64,000 nucleotides of DNA from Enterococcus canis NBRC 100695 (GCF_001544375.1 NZ_BCQJ01000001.1:124001-188000), one strand, 5' to 3'. Shown: positions 16,689-26,963, counted from the first letter of the stretch. Notes: generated by a model not told the origin, from the sequence alone. Numbers and translations are program-made.

Positions 16689-17314
16689 GCCTGCTCCCCC
16701 CACTCCTCATTAAACTCGGCCAAAAAGCGAACCATCCGATCGTGGCGGATAGTTGCTAAGCGGTGACCTTCAGGTGTATTCATCATATCTTTCAATTTTA
16801 GCAATTTTTCATCGAAGTGATCCAACACCACGTTGGTCCGTTGATAGCTGGTCGATTCTGTTACCTCTTGACTGGGTTTGACAAACAAATGACCTTTGCT
16901 GCCGCCATAATAAAAGACACGGCCAATCCCAATAGCCCCAATTGCATCTAAGCGGTCAGCGTCCTGAACGATTTGCGCTTCTTTGGTTAGCTGCCAATTT
17001 TGACCGACACTTTTTGAAAAAGAAGTTTTCGTCACAACTTCCCATAAAATATGTTGTTGTGTTTCTGTCAGCGCTAAGTCCGCTAACAAAGCCGTAAAAT
17101 CAGACTTAGCTTGCGCTGCATCAGCGACAAGTTTATCATCAAGCGCCTCATGGATAATCGCACCTAGTACGACAGCCTCATTATCGACTGTTTCGGTTGC
17201 GGCAATTTGTTTGGCGTGATGGACTACCCGGCGAATGTGATCCAATGAGTGACCAGAAGTATCATTGGCCAACTGCTTTTCCGTATAAGCCCAAGCTTGT
17301 TCTTGTTTATTCAA
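16685..17314 (-). CDS. HD-domain phosphohydrolase-like protein with HE in place of HD
   Basis: A 209-residue protein of the YpgQ/YedJ-type HD family. Visible are the first metal His in SGHSLDHIRRV (residues 20-30), the second motif near residue 54 (GAIIHEALDDKLV), and the downstream motif QDADRLDAIGAIGIGR near 117. Family members normally read HD at the second motif; here it is HE followed by LDD. Activity may be altered. The start is TTG 17314 with GAAGGAG upstream. It is co-transcribed with the next gene. Confidence 0.85.
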   Translation of the reverse strand: MNKQEQAWAYTEKQLANDTSGHSLDHIRRVVHHAKQIAATETVDNEAVVLGAIIHEALDDKLVADAAQAKSDFTALLADLALTETQQHILWEVVTKTSFSKSVGQNWQLTKEAQIVQDADRLDAIGAIGIGRVFYYGGSKGHLFVKPSQEVTESTSYQRTNVVLDHFDEKLLKLKDMMNTPEGHRLATIRHDRMVRFLAEFNEEWGEQA

Positions 17315-17340
17315 AGTAAACGCTCCTTCAATGATAAAAA

Positions 17341-17372
17341 CCGGAATATCCGCTAGCTCAGGGACATTCCGG
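17341..17372 (-). terminator. Terminator of ppaC
   Basis: CCGGAAT (17341-17347) pairs with ATTCCGG (17366-17372), followed by TTTTT on the minus strand. Confidence 0.75.
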
Positions 17373-17385
17373 CAGTAATCAGGTA

Positions 17386-18315
17386 TTATTCAGCAAATGC
17401 TTCTGTTAGTGGTGGTACGACTTGCTTTTTGCGGGAAACAACGCCTGGTAAAGCCGCGCGGTTGTTCACTAATGTGATACCGAAGGCTTTTTCGACTTTG
17501 TCTAAGTCACTACCAATTGCTAGCAGTTCAGAATCAGACGTTAAAATGTTGGTTACGACGAATAAGAAGAGGTCGTAGCCCTTCGCTGCATTTTCAGCCT
17601 GCATAGTAGTTTCTAATTCCGTTTGACGCGTCATTACTTCATCAATATCAACTGTATTGACTTGGCCGATCCGGACATTTTTACTGCCCATTGGGAAACT
17701 TTTAGCATCCATATCTAATAATTCGAAGGTTGTGCGGCTAGCAAGGTTGGTACCAGCTTTTAATAAGTCTAAACCATAGCCCTCTAAGTCGACTTCCGCG
17801 ATATCCGCTAATTCCTTCGCGGCATCAATGTCTTCTTGCGTGCAAGTTGGTGATTTGAACAACAAGGTATCTGAAACAATAGCTGAAAGCATCATCCCAG
17901 CGATTGGTTTGGGCACGACAATGTTATTTTCTTTGTACAGTTTCAAAACAATCGTGCTGGTACAGCCAACTGGTTCGGCACGGTAATACAAAGGATCAGC
18001 CGTTTCGAAGTTGGCGATACGGTGATGGTCAACAACTGCTAAAATCGATACTTCTGCAATATCAGAGGCGCTTTGTTGAAATTCGTTATGGTCCACTAGC
18101 ATGACTTTATCTGTTTCTGGTTTCACGCTTTCAATAATTCGTGGTGCTTCAACTTCAAAGTAGTCTAAAGCGTATTGCGTTTCTTCATTAGGGCGTCCTA
18201 AAGCAACTGCTTCTGTATCTTTCCCTAACTCCTTTTGTAAATAAGCGAATGAAATGGCAGCGCCAATCGCATCCGTATCTGGATTTTGATGTCCGAAAAC
18301 AAAGATTTTTGACAT
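17386..18315 (-). CDS. ppaC: Manganese-dependent inorganic pyrophosphatase (family II)
   Basis: A 309-residue DHH-family enzyme that hydrolyses pyrophosphate to phosphate, driving biosynthetic reactions. The motifs [13 protein letters not shown] (residues 8-20), DHNE near 74 and VDHHRI near 95 provide the Mn ligands; the C-terminal [10 protein letters not shown] segment near 294 holds the substrate-binding Arg and Lys. It is monocistronic between two terminators, with a strong ribosome site. Confidence 0.97.
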   Translation of the reverse strand: MSKIFVFGHQNPDTDAIGAAISFAYLQKELGKDTEAVALGRPNEETQYALDYFEVEAPRIIESVKPETDKVMLVDHNEFQQSASDIAEVSILAVVDHHRIANFETADPLYYRAEPVGCTSTIVLKLYKENNIVVPKPIAGMMLSAIVSDTLLFKSPTCTQEDIDAAKELADIAEVDLEGYGLDLLKAGTNLASRTTFELLDMDAKSFPMGSKNVRIGQVNTVDIDEVMTRQTELETTMQAENAAKGYDLFLFVVTNILTSDSELLAIGSDLDKVEKAFGITLVNNRAALPGVVSRKKQVVPPLTEAFAE

Positions 18316-18360
18316 AATAACTCCTCCTCGATGTGATTCTCACCCTTTATCATAACAAAA

Positions 18361-18399
18361 AAAAGGAAAAGAGCAATGATTTTTCGCTCTTTTCCTTTT
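18361..18399 (-). terminator. Terminator of pflA
   Basis: A 14 bp perfect stem (18361-18374 with 18386-18399) is followed by eight T on the minus strand. Confidence 0.92.
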
Positions 18400-18403
18400 G
18401 AAA

Positions 18404-19165
18404 TTAACGGTTCAAATAGCCGCGATAATCGTTAACATGCAACAGATTTTTCGCGTTAGTCACGCGGTCTTCTGTGGGTGGTTCGATACCTTCTAGCGGG
18501 TATTTTAGCCCCATCGTATCCCATTTGTATTTACCCATTGTGTGATAAGGCAAGATTTCTACTTTATCAACGTTGTCTAACGTTTTGATGAAGTCATCTA
18601 AACGAACCAGGTATTCGTCATAATCACTACGTTCAGGAACGAGGACGTGGCGAATCCAAACAGGTTTGCCAATTTTAGATAAATATTCGGCCATTTGTAA
18701 GATATTATCATTTGATTGCGTCGTCAACAGCTTGTGTTGCGCATTGTCAATATGTTTGATATCGAACAACAACAAATCAGTATACTGCATCAATTCTTCA
18801 AACTTACTGAAGAAGGGTTCTTCATAAGTGAAAGGTTTCCCGCAAGTATCAATGGTTGTATGAACACCTTCAGCCTTAGCTTTTTGGAAGAGCTCGATCA
18901 AGAAGTCCAACTGTAACAGCGGTTCGCCGCCACTGACTGTGATACCACCCTTTTCGCCCCAATACTCACGATATTTCAATGCTTCTTCTAATACATCATC
19001 AGTAGTTCTTGGTGTGCCAGTGCCGATTTTCCAAGTATCCGGATTATGGCAAAATTGGCAGCGCATGCGGCAGCCTTGTGTAAAAACGATAAAGCGGATC
19101 CCTGGTCCATCTACGGAGCCAAAGCTTTCCGTTGAGTGGATATAGCCTAGTGTAGGTTCTGTCAT
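18404..19165 (-). CDS. pflA: Pyruvate formate-lyase activating enzyme
   Basis: A 253-residue radical-SAM enzyme that installs the glycyl radical on PflB. The 4Fe-4S motif C-x3-C-x2-C is at Cys32, Cys36 and Cys39 (GCRMRCQFCHNPDTW), and the SAM-binding GGEP motif is near residue 80 (TVSGGEPLLQ). It lies 109 bp downstream of pflB, the usual order. A hairpin in that gap suggests partial termination, so pflA is probably made at a lower level than pflB. Confidence 0.97.
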   Translation of the reverse strand: MTEPTLGYIHSTESFGSVDGPGIRFIVFTQGCRMRCQFCHNPDTWKIGTGTPRTTDDVLEEALKYREYWGEKGGITVSGGEPLLQLDFLIELFQKAKAEGVHTTIDTCGKPFTYEEPFFSKFEELMQYTDLLLFDIKHIDNAQHKLLTTQSNDNILQMAEYLSKIGKPVWIRHVLVPERSDYDEYLVRLDDFIKTLDNVDKVEILPYHTMGKYKWDTMGLKYPLEGIEPPTEDRVTNAKNLLHVNDYRGYLNR

Positions 19166-19232
19166 TTGGATCTTCTCCTTTGATATATATGATCAGAGTC
19201 GAGCTCTGGTAGCAGATGTTGCGAGAAAAAGA

Positions 19233-19257
19233 GCGAATGGAACTAAGTCCATCCGCC
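19233..19257 (-). terminator. Hairpin between pflB and pflA, possible partial terminator
   Basis: GCGAATGGA (19233-19241) pairs with TCCATCCGC (19249-19257) with one mismatch, and a T-rich stretch follows on the minus strand. Confidence 0.6.
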
Positions 19258-19274
19258 CACCATTTGTAACGAGA

Positions 19275-21503
19275 TTACATAGATTCGTGCATAGTACGTT
19301 TGATTACGTCATCTTGTTGTTCTTTCGTCAACTTGATGAAGTTAACTGCGTAACCAGAAACACGGATTGTTAATTGAGGATATTTTTCTGGATGAGCTTG
19401 TGCATCCAATAAAGTGTCACGGTTGAATACGTTGATATTCAAGTGGTGACCACCTTTTTTAGCATATCCATCAAGCATTGTTGCTAAGTTTTCTTCTTGT
19501 GTATCCATATCGCGACCTAAAGCTTTAGGTACGATTGAGAATGTGTTAGAAATACCATCTAATGAGTAGTCATATGGTAATTTCGCAACAGAAGAAAGAC
19601 TTGCTAAAGCGCCATGGCTGTCGCGGCCGTGCATTGGGTTAGCACCTGGTGCGAATGGTTCGCCAGCGCGACGTCCGTCTGGTGTGTTACCAGTTTTCTT
19701 ACCATAAACAACGTTAGAAGTAATCGTAAGGATTGAAGTCGTATGTTTAGAGTTACGGTAAGTTTTGTTGCGTTTAACTTTTGTCATGAATGTTTTCAAT
19801 AATGTAACAGCGATATCGTCTACACGGTCGTCGTTGTTACCATATTTAGGATAGTCGCCTTCGATTTCGTAATCTTCAACGATACCATTTTCATCACGGA
19901 TTGTACGAACTTTAGCGTATTTAATAGCTGATAAAGAGTCAACTGCTACTGAGAAGCCAGCGATACCAGTTGCCATCGTGCGCAAGATATCAGTATCTTG
20001 TAAAGCCATTTCGATACGTTCGTATGAATATTTGTCGTGCATGTAGTGGATGATGTTTAGAGTGTTCACGTAAAGTTCAGTGATCCAGTCCATCATAGTG
20101 TCATATTTAGCCAATACTTCATCGTATTCTAGATATTCAGAAGTGATTGGTTGATATTTAGGTCCGACTTGGGCTTTAGATTTTTCATCTACCCCACCGT
20201 TGATCGCGTATAACAAAGTTTTAGCTAAGTTAGCACGAGCGCCGAAGAATTGCATTTGTTTACCAATACGCATAGCAGATACACAACATGCGATTCCGTA
20301 ATCGTCGCCCCAATGAGGACGCATTACATCGTCATTTTCGTATTGGATAGCAGATGTTTGGATACTCATTTTCGCACAGAAAGTTTTGAAGTTGTGTGGT
20401 AAACGAGTTGACCAAAGAACTGTCAAGTTTGGTTCTGGAGCTGGTCCTAAGTTTGCTAATGTGTGTAAGAAACGGAAGCTGTTTTTAGTAACCATGTGAC
20501 GTCCGTCTTCACCAACACCGGCGATTGATTCTGTAACCCAAGTTGGGTCGCCAGAGAATAATGCATTGTAATCAGGTGTCCGTGCAAATTTAACCAAACG
20601 TAGTTTCATTACGAAGTGGTCCACGATTTCTTGTGCTTCGTCTTCAGAAATCACGCCGCTAGCTAAGTCGCGTTCAACGTAGATATCTAAGAAAGTAGAA
20701 GTACGTCCTAGAGACATTGCCGCACCATTTTGTTCTTTGATGGCAGCCAAGTAACCTAGGTATAACCATTGGAAAGCTTCTTTTGCGTTAGCAGCTGGTT
20801 GAGAAATATCGAAACCATAAATGTTTCCTAATTCTTTCAATTCAGCTAAAGCACGAATTTGTTCATTTAATTCTTCACGTTGGCGGATAATGTCTTCTGA
20901 CATTGTACCGTTACCGCAGTTTGCTAAGTCGTTTTTCTTTTCTTTAATTAGGTAATCTACCCCATAAAGAGCGACACGACGGTAGTCACCGATGATCCGG
21001 CCACGGCCGTAAGCATCTGGTAAACCTGTGATAACACCTGAACGACGCGCAGCGCGCATTTCTGGTGTGTATGCATCAAATACCCCTTGGTTATGGGTTT
21101 TACGGTAATCGCGGAAGATGTGAGAAACTTCAGAGTCGATTTCGTAGCCATAAGCTTCAGCAGCTTGTTCAGACATACGGATACCACCAAATGGTTGTAA
21201 GCTACGTTTGAAAGGTTTCTCAGTTTGGAAACCAACGACAGTTTCTAAATCTTTGTTCAAGTAGCCAGGGCCATGTGAAGTGATTGTAGATACAACTTTT
21301 GTATCCATGTCTAAGACGCCGCCAGCTTCACGTTCTTGTGTGTTCAATTCCATTACTTGGTCCCACAATTGAGTTGTTGCTTCAGTTGGGCCAGCCAAGA
21401 AAGAGTCATCACCATCATATGGTGTGTAGTTTGCTTGAATAAAGTCGCGTACGTTTACTTCTTCTTTCCAAGCTTTGCCTTTAAATCCATTCCATTGTTC
21501 CAT
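19275..21503 (-). CDS. pflB: Pyruvate formate-lyase (formate C-acetyltransferase)
   Basis: A 742-residue glycyl-radical enzyme that splits pyruvate with CoA to acetyl-CoA and formate under anaerobic conditions. The active-site pair Cys406-Cys407 ([10 protein letters not shown]) and the radical Gly717 (RVSGYAVNF) are present. Length and motifs match full-length PFL. The start is ATG 21503 behind AAGGAGGG. It has its own promoter and a structured upstream region. Confidence 0.98.
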   Translation of the reverse strand: MEQWNGFKGKAWKEEVNVRDFIQANYTPYDGDDSFLAGPTEATTQLWDQVMELNTQEREAGGVLDMDTKVVSTITSHGPGYLNKDLETVVGFQTEKPFKRSLQPFGGIRMSEQAAEAYGYEIDSEVSHIFRDYRKTHNQGVFDAYTPEMRAARRSGVITGLPDAYGRGRIIGDYRRVALYGVDYLIKEKKNDLANCGNGTMSEDIIRQREELNEQIRALAELKELGNIYGFDISQPAANAKEAFQWLYLGYLAAIKEQNGAAMSLGRTSTFLDIYVERDLASGVISEDEAQEIVDHFVMKLRLVKFARTPDYNALFSGDPTWVTESIAGVGEDGRHMVTKNSFRFLHTLANLGPAPEPNLTVLWSTRLPHNFKTFCAKMSIQTSAIQYENDDVMRPHWGDDYGIACCVSAMRIGKQMQFFGARANLAKTLLYAINGGVDEKSKAQVGPKYQPITSEYLEYDEVLAKYDTMMDWITELYVNTLNIIHYMHDKYSYERIEMALQDTDILRTMATGIAGFSVAVDSLSAIKYAKVRTIRDENGIVEDYEIEGDYPKYGNNDDRVDDIAVTLLKTFMTKVKRNKTYRNSKHTTSILTITSNVVYGKKTGNTPDGRRAGEPFAPGANPMHGRDSHGALASLSSVAKLPYDYSLDGISNTFSIVPKALGRDMDTQEENLATMLDGYAKKGGHHLNINVFNRDTLLDAQAHPEKYPQLTIRVSGYAVNFIKLTKEQQDDVIKRTMHESM

Positions 21504-21559
21504 TTAATGGACCCTCCTTAATTGATATGATTTCTCATATGTAACAGCTTTACGGGACA

Positions 21560-21587
21560 AGTATAACACATCACAAGAGAATTGCAA
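21560..21587 (-). promoter_or_regulatory. pflB promoter
   Basis: On the minus strand TTGCAA (21582-21587) is followed after 16 bp by TATACT (21560-21565), which also has the extended -10 TG. A TTGTGA half-site, as found in Rex operators, lies in the spacer, but no full palindrome is present. Confidence 0.75.
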
Positions 21588-21600
21588 GAGTTTGTGGAAC

Positions 21601-21690
21601 CGATTTTATAAAATCGCAACTGTTATCTTGGGATTGACCGAAAAATCACAAGAAAACCTTGATTTCTCAAGGTTTCTTTTTTGTGAAAAG
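21601..21690. other. Structured region upstream of the pflB promoter
   Basis: A perfect 16 bp palindrome (CGATTTTATAAAATCG) occupies 21601-21616, just upstream of the -35 box. Farther up is a 9 bp stem with four-base loop (21654-21662 with 21667-21675), flanked by TCACAA and TTGTGA half-sites. On the plus strand the hairpin is followed by a T run. This could be an operator region for redox or anaerobic control. Confidence 0.45.
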
Positions 21691-21740
21691 ATATTCTAAT
21701 TAAACTTATTATTTTCTAAGCTTATTGTAACAATTAAAAA

Positions 21741-21778
21741 AATAGCAGCTATCTGTACTAATACAGATAGCTGCTATT
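21741..21778 (-). terminator. Terminator of parEC
   Basis: A 17 bp perfect stem with four-base loop (21741-21757 with 21762-21778) is followed on the minus strand by a T run. It lies just past the parC stop codon. Confidence 0.93.
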
Positions 21779-21785
21779 TTATTTT

Positions 21786-24224
21786 CTATATAACACTTGC
21801 GGAGTGCATTTGATGGACCTCATACACTTGCCCTTCAGTTTTTTCATCAATTAGGAACGAACCGTTAGATGTTCGATCACTGATTGGATACTGAGTACTA
21901 TCTAAGATATGCTGCGTGCCCTTTTGAGTAGTGACCAGCAGCGGCAATTCATTATCGGCACCCATATAAACGGCCCGATGCGGATTTTTCTTCAATTCTC
22001 GTAGGACCATTAAGCCGCGCTTGGCGCGTCCTAACTGTGGCAATTCTTGCGCTAACATGCGTTTGACTGCGCCTCGTTGGCTAATGATCGTTACAGGCGT
22101 ATCACCTTCTGGATGAACCAGAGCAGCCCCTACCACATGATCGCCATCTTTTAAGTTAATGGCTTTGACGCCGGCAGCCTTACTGCCAACCACCGGTACT
22201 TCAGAAAGTGGATAACGCAAGCCGAAAGCTCGATGACTCACTAGGAAGACATCCTGCTCTCCTTCATTTAAAAAGACGGCAACAATATGATCTTCTGGTG
22301 ATTTTAATTTCATGGAAGCAACTGGGCGACTCTTATAGGTGCGCCAAGGTTCGAATTCCGTCATTTTGGTTTGCTTGATCATGCCATCACGAGTAGCAAA
22401 AACAAAGTTCTTCTCTTCAGATAATTCCTTATATGGGAAAACCGCGATGATTGATTCATCCATGCCTAGATTCAGAATCGTTTGTGAAATATGTTCCCCA
22501 ACGTCTTTCCAACGTAAATCCGGTAATTCATGGACGGGACGATAGATGACATTGGCCTTGTTCGTGAACAATAAAACGTGATCCAAGGTATTGACCTGTC
22601 CACTATACAAAAGGAAGTCCCCTTCCTTCATACCAATTTCTTCTGGTGAGGAAGCGCTGTAAGAACGTAAGCTAGAGCGCTTCACGTAACCTTCGTGGGT
22701 CACAGTCAAAATAACTTCTTCTGGTGCCACCAATACTTCCGTTTCAATCTTGATTTCGGTGATCTCTGCCTCAAGCTGTGTCCGGCGTGGATTGCCATAT
22801 TGCTTTTTGACTTCCCGCAGTTCCTTTTTCATCAATTGGAAGAGACTGCGTTCATTCCCTAAAATTTCTTGTAGAGCTTGGATGGTTTCAGACAGCTCTT
22901 GAGCTTCCTGTTCCAATTGCGTGATGTCCGTATTAGTCAGGCGATATAGCTGCAAGGTTACGATTGCTTCTGCTTGTTCTTCAGTAAATTGGAATTTGGA
23001 AACGAGATTTTCTTTAGCGTTTTTCTTGTCCTTACTACCTCGAATTACCGCGATCACTTCGTCTAAGATGGAGAGGGCTTTGATTAAACCTTCCACGATA
23101 TGCTGACGTTTACGTGCTTTGGCTAATTCAAACTCACTGCGTTTGGTGATGACTTCCTTGCGGTGACTGACATAGCTTTCTAAAATACGCTTTAAGCCCA
23201 CTTGATGAGGCGTCATATTATCAATTGCCACCATGTTGAAGTTGTAATTGACTTGCAGTTCGGTATTTTTGAACAAATAGTTTAAAATACCTTCAGCATT
23301 GACGTCTTTTTTCAATTCCACTACGATTTGTAAACCAGTTCGGTCGGTTTCATCTCGTACTTCGGCGATGCCATCGATTTTTTTATTCAAACGAATCTCA
23401 TCAATTTTTTTCACTAAGACTGCTTTATTGACTTCATAAGGGATTTCGCTAACTACGATTTGTTGTTTACCGCCTTTTAAAGGTTCAATCTTCGTTTTAG
23501 AACGCAGAATAACTTTTCCGCGCCCGGTCTCGTAAGCTTTTTTCAGCTCTTCTTTCCCTTGTAAAATACCGCCGGTGGGGAAATCTGGTCCTGGAATATA
23601 TTCCATCAATTTTTCGGTGGTAGCTTGTGGGTGATCAATCAGGTAAATCGTGCCGTCAATCACTTCGGCCAAATTATGGGTAGGAATCTCAGTAGCATAT
23701 CCGGCCGAGATTCCGGTTGAACCGTTGACTAACAAGTTAGGAAACTTAGCAGGTAGAACAGTTGGCTCTTTTTCGGTATCGTCAAAATTCCAGACAAATT
23801 CCACTGTTTCTTTTTCGATATCCTTCAATAATTCGCCACTTAACTCTGAAAGGCGCGCCTCCGTATACCGCATCGCAGCGGGTGGATCGCCGTCCATGGA
23901 ACCATTATTTCCGTGCATCTCAATCAGGGTTTCCCGTAGTTTCCAATCCTGACTCATGCGTACCATGGCTTCATAGATACTGCTGTCGCCGTGGGGGTGA
24001 TAATTCCCCATGACATTCCCTACTGATTTGGCTGACTTACGAAAGGCTTTTTCAAAAGTATTGCCGTCTTTGTTCATAGAAAACAGAATACGACGTTGTA
24101 CGGGTTTAAGTCCGTCACGGATATCTGGTAACGCACGTTCCTGGATAATATATTTTGAATAGCGACCAAAACGGTCCCCCATCACTTCCTCAAGCGTCAG
24201 CTCTTGGATCGCGTGTTTTTCCAT
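21786..24224 (-). CDS. parC: DNA topoisomerase IV subunit A
   Basis: About 812 residues. ParC carries the cleavage Tyr (AAMRYTEARLS near 121) and decatenates chromosomes together with ParE. The quinolone-determining segment near residues 76-86 reads HPHGDSSIYEA, with the sensitive-type Ser and Glu. The beta-propeller C-terminal domain occupies the last 300 residues. ATG 24224 is preferred over GTG 24233: GAGGAG at the end of parE lies 8 nt upstream. Only a few bases separate it from parE, so the two are coupled. Confidence 0.97.
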   Translation of the reverse strand: MEKHAIQELTLEEVMGDRFGRYSKYIIQERALPDIRDGLKPVQRRILFSMNKDGNTFEKAFRKSAKSVGNVMGNYHPHGDSSIYEAMVRMSQDWKLRETLIEMHGNNGSMDGDPPAAMRYTEARLSELSGELLKDIEKETVEFVWNFDDTEKEPTVLPAKFPNLLVNGSTGISAGYATEIPTHNLAEVIDGTIYLIDHPQATTEKLMEYIPGPDFPTGGILQGKEELKKAYETGRGKVILRSKTKIEPLKGGKQQIVVSEIPYEVNKAVLVKKIDEIRLNKKIDGIAEVRDETDRTGLQIVVELKKDVNAEGILNYLFKNTELQVNYNFNMVAIDNMTPHQVGLKRILESYVSHRKEVITKRSEFELAKARKRQHIVEGLIKALSILDEVIAVIRGSKDKKNAKENLVSKFQFTEEQAEAIVTLQLYRLTNTDITQLEQEAQELSETIQALQEILGNERSLFQLMKKELREVKKQYGNPRRTQLEAEITEIKIETEVLVAPEEVILTVTHEGYVKRSSLRSYSASSPEEIGMKEGDFLLYSGQVNTLDHVLLFTNKANVIYRPVHELPDLRWKDVGEHISQTILNLGMDESIIAVFPYKELSEEKNFVFATRDGMIKQTKMTEFEPWRTYKSRPVASMKLKSPEDHIVAVFLNEGEQDVFLVSHRAFGLRYPLSEVPVVGSKAAGVKAINLKDGDHVVGAALVHPEGDTPVTIISQRGAVKRMLAQELPQLGRAKRGLMVLRELKKNPHRAVYMGADNELPLLVTTQKGTQHILDSTQYPISDRTSNGSFLIDEKTEGQVYEVHQMHSASVI

Positions 24225-24229
24225 TCTAC

Positions 24230-26263
24230 TCACTCCTCATCAAATAAACTGATCGATTCTGCGACCGGTTGTTCAGCTAATTCTGTTTCAACGACAGGTG
24301 AAACCTGTGGTAAATGCTCGTCGTCGGGCCGTTCCAAAATACTGCCATTTTCCTCCAGCGTAAATTGGACATGACGCTCGATCCATTTGCGGCGCGGTTC
24401 GACTTTGTCACCCATTAAAGTGGTAACACGGCGTTCTGCTTGGGCAGCATCGTCGATACGCACCCGAATCAGTGTCCGCGTTTCCGGGTCCATCGTCGTT
24501 TCCCATAATTGTTCCGCATTCATTTCCCCAAGACCTTTATAACGCTGCAGCATATAGCCTTTACCGACTTTTTGAATCACTGCTTGCAGCTCTTCATCCG
24601 TCCAGGCGTATTCCACTACTTGCTTCTTACCAACGCCTTTCGATACTTTGTAAAGAGGAGGCAGTGCAATATAAACCTTACCCGCTTCAATCAAAGGCTT
24701 CATATACCGGTAAAAGAAAGTCAATAATAACACTTGAATGTGGGCCCCATCGGTATCCGCATCGGTCATAATAATGACCTTGTCATAGTTACAGTCTTCA
24801 ATGGTGAATTCTGGCCCGACACCGGCTCCAATCGTATAGATCATCGTATTGATCTCTTCGTTTTTCAGAATATCCTGCATTTTTGCTTTTTCAGTATTGA
24901 TGACCTTCCCACGTAGCGGCAAAATCGCTTGGAATTTTCGGTCACGGCCTTGTTTAGCCGAACCGCCAGCTGAGTCACCCTCCACTAGGTATAACTCATT
25001 GCGTTTGGGATTGCGTGATTGAGCCGGTGTCAATTTTCCAGAAAGTAAGGATTCGCCCTTTTTGCGTTTTTTACCATTACGGCTTTCTTCCCGCGCTTTG
25101 CGGGCGGCTTCCCGTGCTTCCCGTGCTTTGACGGCTTTCCGTACCAGCATTTGACTCATTTCACTATTTTCCTGAAGATAGAAACCTAATTGTTCCCCTA
25201 CTACCGCATCTACGACATTTCGAGCAGCTGGTGTACCTAGCTTTTCTTTCGTTTGTCCTTTGAATTGCAGCAGGTTTTCTGGTACGCGAATGGATAAGAC
25301 GGCTGCCAATCCTTCACGGAAGTCACTACCTTCTAAGTTTTTATCCTTTTCCTTCAACAAGCCGACTTTACGCGCATATTCATTATAGGCTTTCGTCATG
25401 GAAGCTTTCATCCCAGCCTCATGGGTACCGCCATCGCGGGTACGCACATTGTTTACGAAGGATAGGACGTTTTCAGAATAACCGTCGTTGTATTGATAGG
25501 CTAATTCAACTTCGATTCCTTCTTTGGCTCCTGAGAAATAAACCACCGGTGTTAAAGTATCTTTTTCTTCATTCAAATACTGAACAAACTCTTTGATCCC
25601 TTCTTCGTAATGGAAGATTTCTTCACGAGGTTCTTCACGGAGATCTGTCAAAGTAATTTTGACGCCCTTTAACAAGAAGGCGGATTCCCGCAGACGTTCT
25701 GCTAAAGTATCATAAGAGAATTTTGTAGTAGAAAAAATGGTGTCATCCGGTAAGAACGTAACCATAGTTCCATTTTTCTTCTTGGTTTTGCCGACCTTTT
25801 TCAAGCCACCCCGCGGCTTCCCGCCATCTTCAAAGCGTTCCATATACTCAACGCCATCACGTACGATTCGGACTTCAAGCCACTTGGATAAGGCATTTAC
25901 GACGGAGGCCCCCACGCCGTGAAGACCGCCAGAGGTTTTGTAACCGCCTTGGCCAAACTTCCCGCCGGCGTGCAGGACTGTAAAGATTACTTCAACCGTT
26001 GGAATGCCCGATGCGTGCATACCAGTAGGCATCCCGCGTCCTGAGTCCGTGACAGTGATACTGTTATCATGATTGATGGTAACGCTAATTTCATTTCCGT
26101 AGCCAGATAATGCTTCATCTACTGCATTATCTACGATTTCATAGACCAAATGGTGCAGGCCGCGGCCGTCAGTTGAGCCGATATACATGCCTGGTCGTTT
26201 ACGCACTGCTTCCAGTCCTTCGAGGACCTGGATCGATGCATCATTATATTCATTGACCGTCAA
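24230..26263 (-). CDS. parE: DNA topoisomerase IV subunit B
   Basis: A 677-residue GHKL ATPase and TOPRIM subunit. Visible are the ATP-binding EIVDNAVDEAL near 42, GRGMPTG near 76, GGLHGVGASVVNAL near 112, the TOPRIM EGDSAGGSAKQ near 429 and PLRGKVINTEKAKM near 447. The start is TTG 26263 with AAGGGG 8 nt upstream. parE precedes parC in one operon with a clear promoter. Confidence 0.97.
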   Translation of the reverse strand: MTVNEYNDASIQVLEGLEAVRKRPGMYIGSTDGRGLHHLVYEIVDNAVDEALSGYGNEISVTINHDNSITVTDSGRGMPTGMHASGIPTVEVIFTVLHAGGKFGQGGYKTSGGLHGVGASVVNALSKWLEVRIVRDGVEYMERFEDGGKPRGGLKKVGKTKKKNGTMVTFLPDDTIFSTTKFSYDTLAERLRESAFLLKGVKITLTDLREEPREEIFHYEEGIKEFVQYLNEEKDTLTPVVYFSGAKEGIEVELAYQYNDGYSENVLSFVNNVRTRDGGTHEAGMKASMTKAYNEYARKVGLLKEKDKNLEGSDFREGLAAVLSIRVPENLLQFKGQTKEKLGTPAARNVVDAVVGEQLGFYLQENSEMSQMLVRKAVKAREAREAARKAREESRNGKKRKKGESLLSGKLTPAQSRNPKRNELYLVEGDSAGGSAKQGRDRKFQAILPLRGKVINTEKAKMQDILKNEEINTMIYTIGAGVGPEFTIEDCNYDKVIIMTDADTDGAHIQVLLLTFFYRYMKPLIEAGKVYIALPPLYKVSKGVGKKQVVEYAWTDEELQAVIQKVGKGYMLQRYKGLGEMNAEQLWETTMDPETRTLIRVRIDDAAQAERRVTTLMGDKVEPRRKWIERHVQFTLEENGSILERPDDEHLPQVSPVVETELAEQPVAESISLFDEE

Positions 26264-26313
26264 ATTAAAAACCCCTTATCTAGAATTCCCGCGACAAGCG
26301 CCGCATCGTAACT

Positions 26314-26342
26314 ATCATACTCTAAAATGGCCGTTTCCACAA
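26314..26342 (-). promoter_or_regulatory. parEC promoter
   Basis: TTGTGG (26337-26342), a 17 bp spacer and TATGAT (26314-26319) on the minus strand, about 50 bp before the parE start. Confidence 0.7.
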
Positions 26343-26407
26343 AGAGAACGTATATTCGCTTTTTATCCTACTGTTTTTTTACTGCTTTGTCTAGTCGCAA
26401 TAAAAAA

Positions 26408-26427
26408 AGGCTTCCCGCAGGAAACCT
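26408..26427 (-). terminator. Terminator of the CoA-binding protein gene
   Basis: AGGCTTCC (26408-26415) pairs with GGAAACCT (26420-26427) with one mismatch, followed by seven T on the minus strand. Confidence 0.75.
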
Positions 26428-26438
26428 CAATTTGATCA

Positions 26439-26855
26439 TTAACGCGCTAACTCAATTTTGATACAACGATTCATCACCACATCATGGCGACCAGCGTTAG
26501 CTAAGATAGCCGCTGCTTCATCATTTTCTAGACCTAATTGCGCCCAGAAGACCTTGGCATTAGTTTGGATGAATTCTTCTGCGACTGCTGGTAAAAACTC
26601 ACTACGTCGGAAAATATCCACGACGTCGATTGGTTCCGTCAAGTCGGTCAGTTTCGCAACGACAGGCTCTCCTAAAATCGTTTGACCAACTTTAGTAGGG
26701 TTTACCGGAAAAACTTTATAACCGTGGTCTTGCAATAAGGCAGCAATTCGATAACTTGTTTTATCCGGGTTATCGCTTAAGCCGACGACTGCGATATTTT
26801 TCGCATCCGCTAAGTAACCTTTAATTACGTCTTGCTGAGGGTTTTGAAATGTCAT
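26439..26855 (-). CDS. CoA-binding Rossmann protein (YccU type)
   Basis: A 138-residue single CoA-binding domain. The glycine-rich motif NIAVVGLSDNPDKTSY near 20-35 and the segment PVNPTKVGQTILGE near 50 are typical of the YccU-like family, which resembles the N-terminal domain of succinyl-CoA ligase alpha. Function is unknown. ATG 26855 is chosen over GTG 26864 because AAGGAG lies 8 nt upstream. A TATAAT box lies upstream in the divergent region shared with plsY. Confidence 0.88.
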   Translation of the reverse strand: MTFQNPQQDVIKGYLADAKNIAVVGLSDNPDKTSYRIAALLQDHGYKVFPVNPTKVGQTILGEPVVAKLTDLTEPIDVVDIFRRSEFLPAVAEEFIQTNAKVFWAQLGLENDEAAAILANAGRHDVVMNRCIKIELAR

Positions 26856-26905
26856 TTGTCTCACTCCTTAAGTGTGATTATACTCGTTTGAAATGGGAAT
26901 GTATA

Positions 26906-26934
26906 TTGTTCCGTCTTATTATTCATGATAGAAT
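26906..26934 (+). promoter_or_regulatory. plsY promoter
   Basis: TTGTTC (26906-26911), a 17 bp spacer and TAGAAT (26929-26934), about 30 bp before the plsY start. Confidence 0.65.
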
Positions 26935-26963
26935 GAATCGAAGTAAATCTAGGAGGTTTTTTC

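Noticed and set aside
21566-21690. A complete Rex operator at pflB
   Set aside because: Only isolated TTGTGA/TCACAA half-sites are present, not spaced as a Rex palindrome.
21786-26263. Quinolone-resistance substitutions in ParC or ParE
   Set aside because: The ParC segment HPHGDSSIYEA keeps the sensitive-type Ser and Glu; no change typical of resistance is visible.
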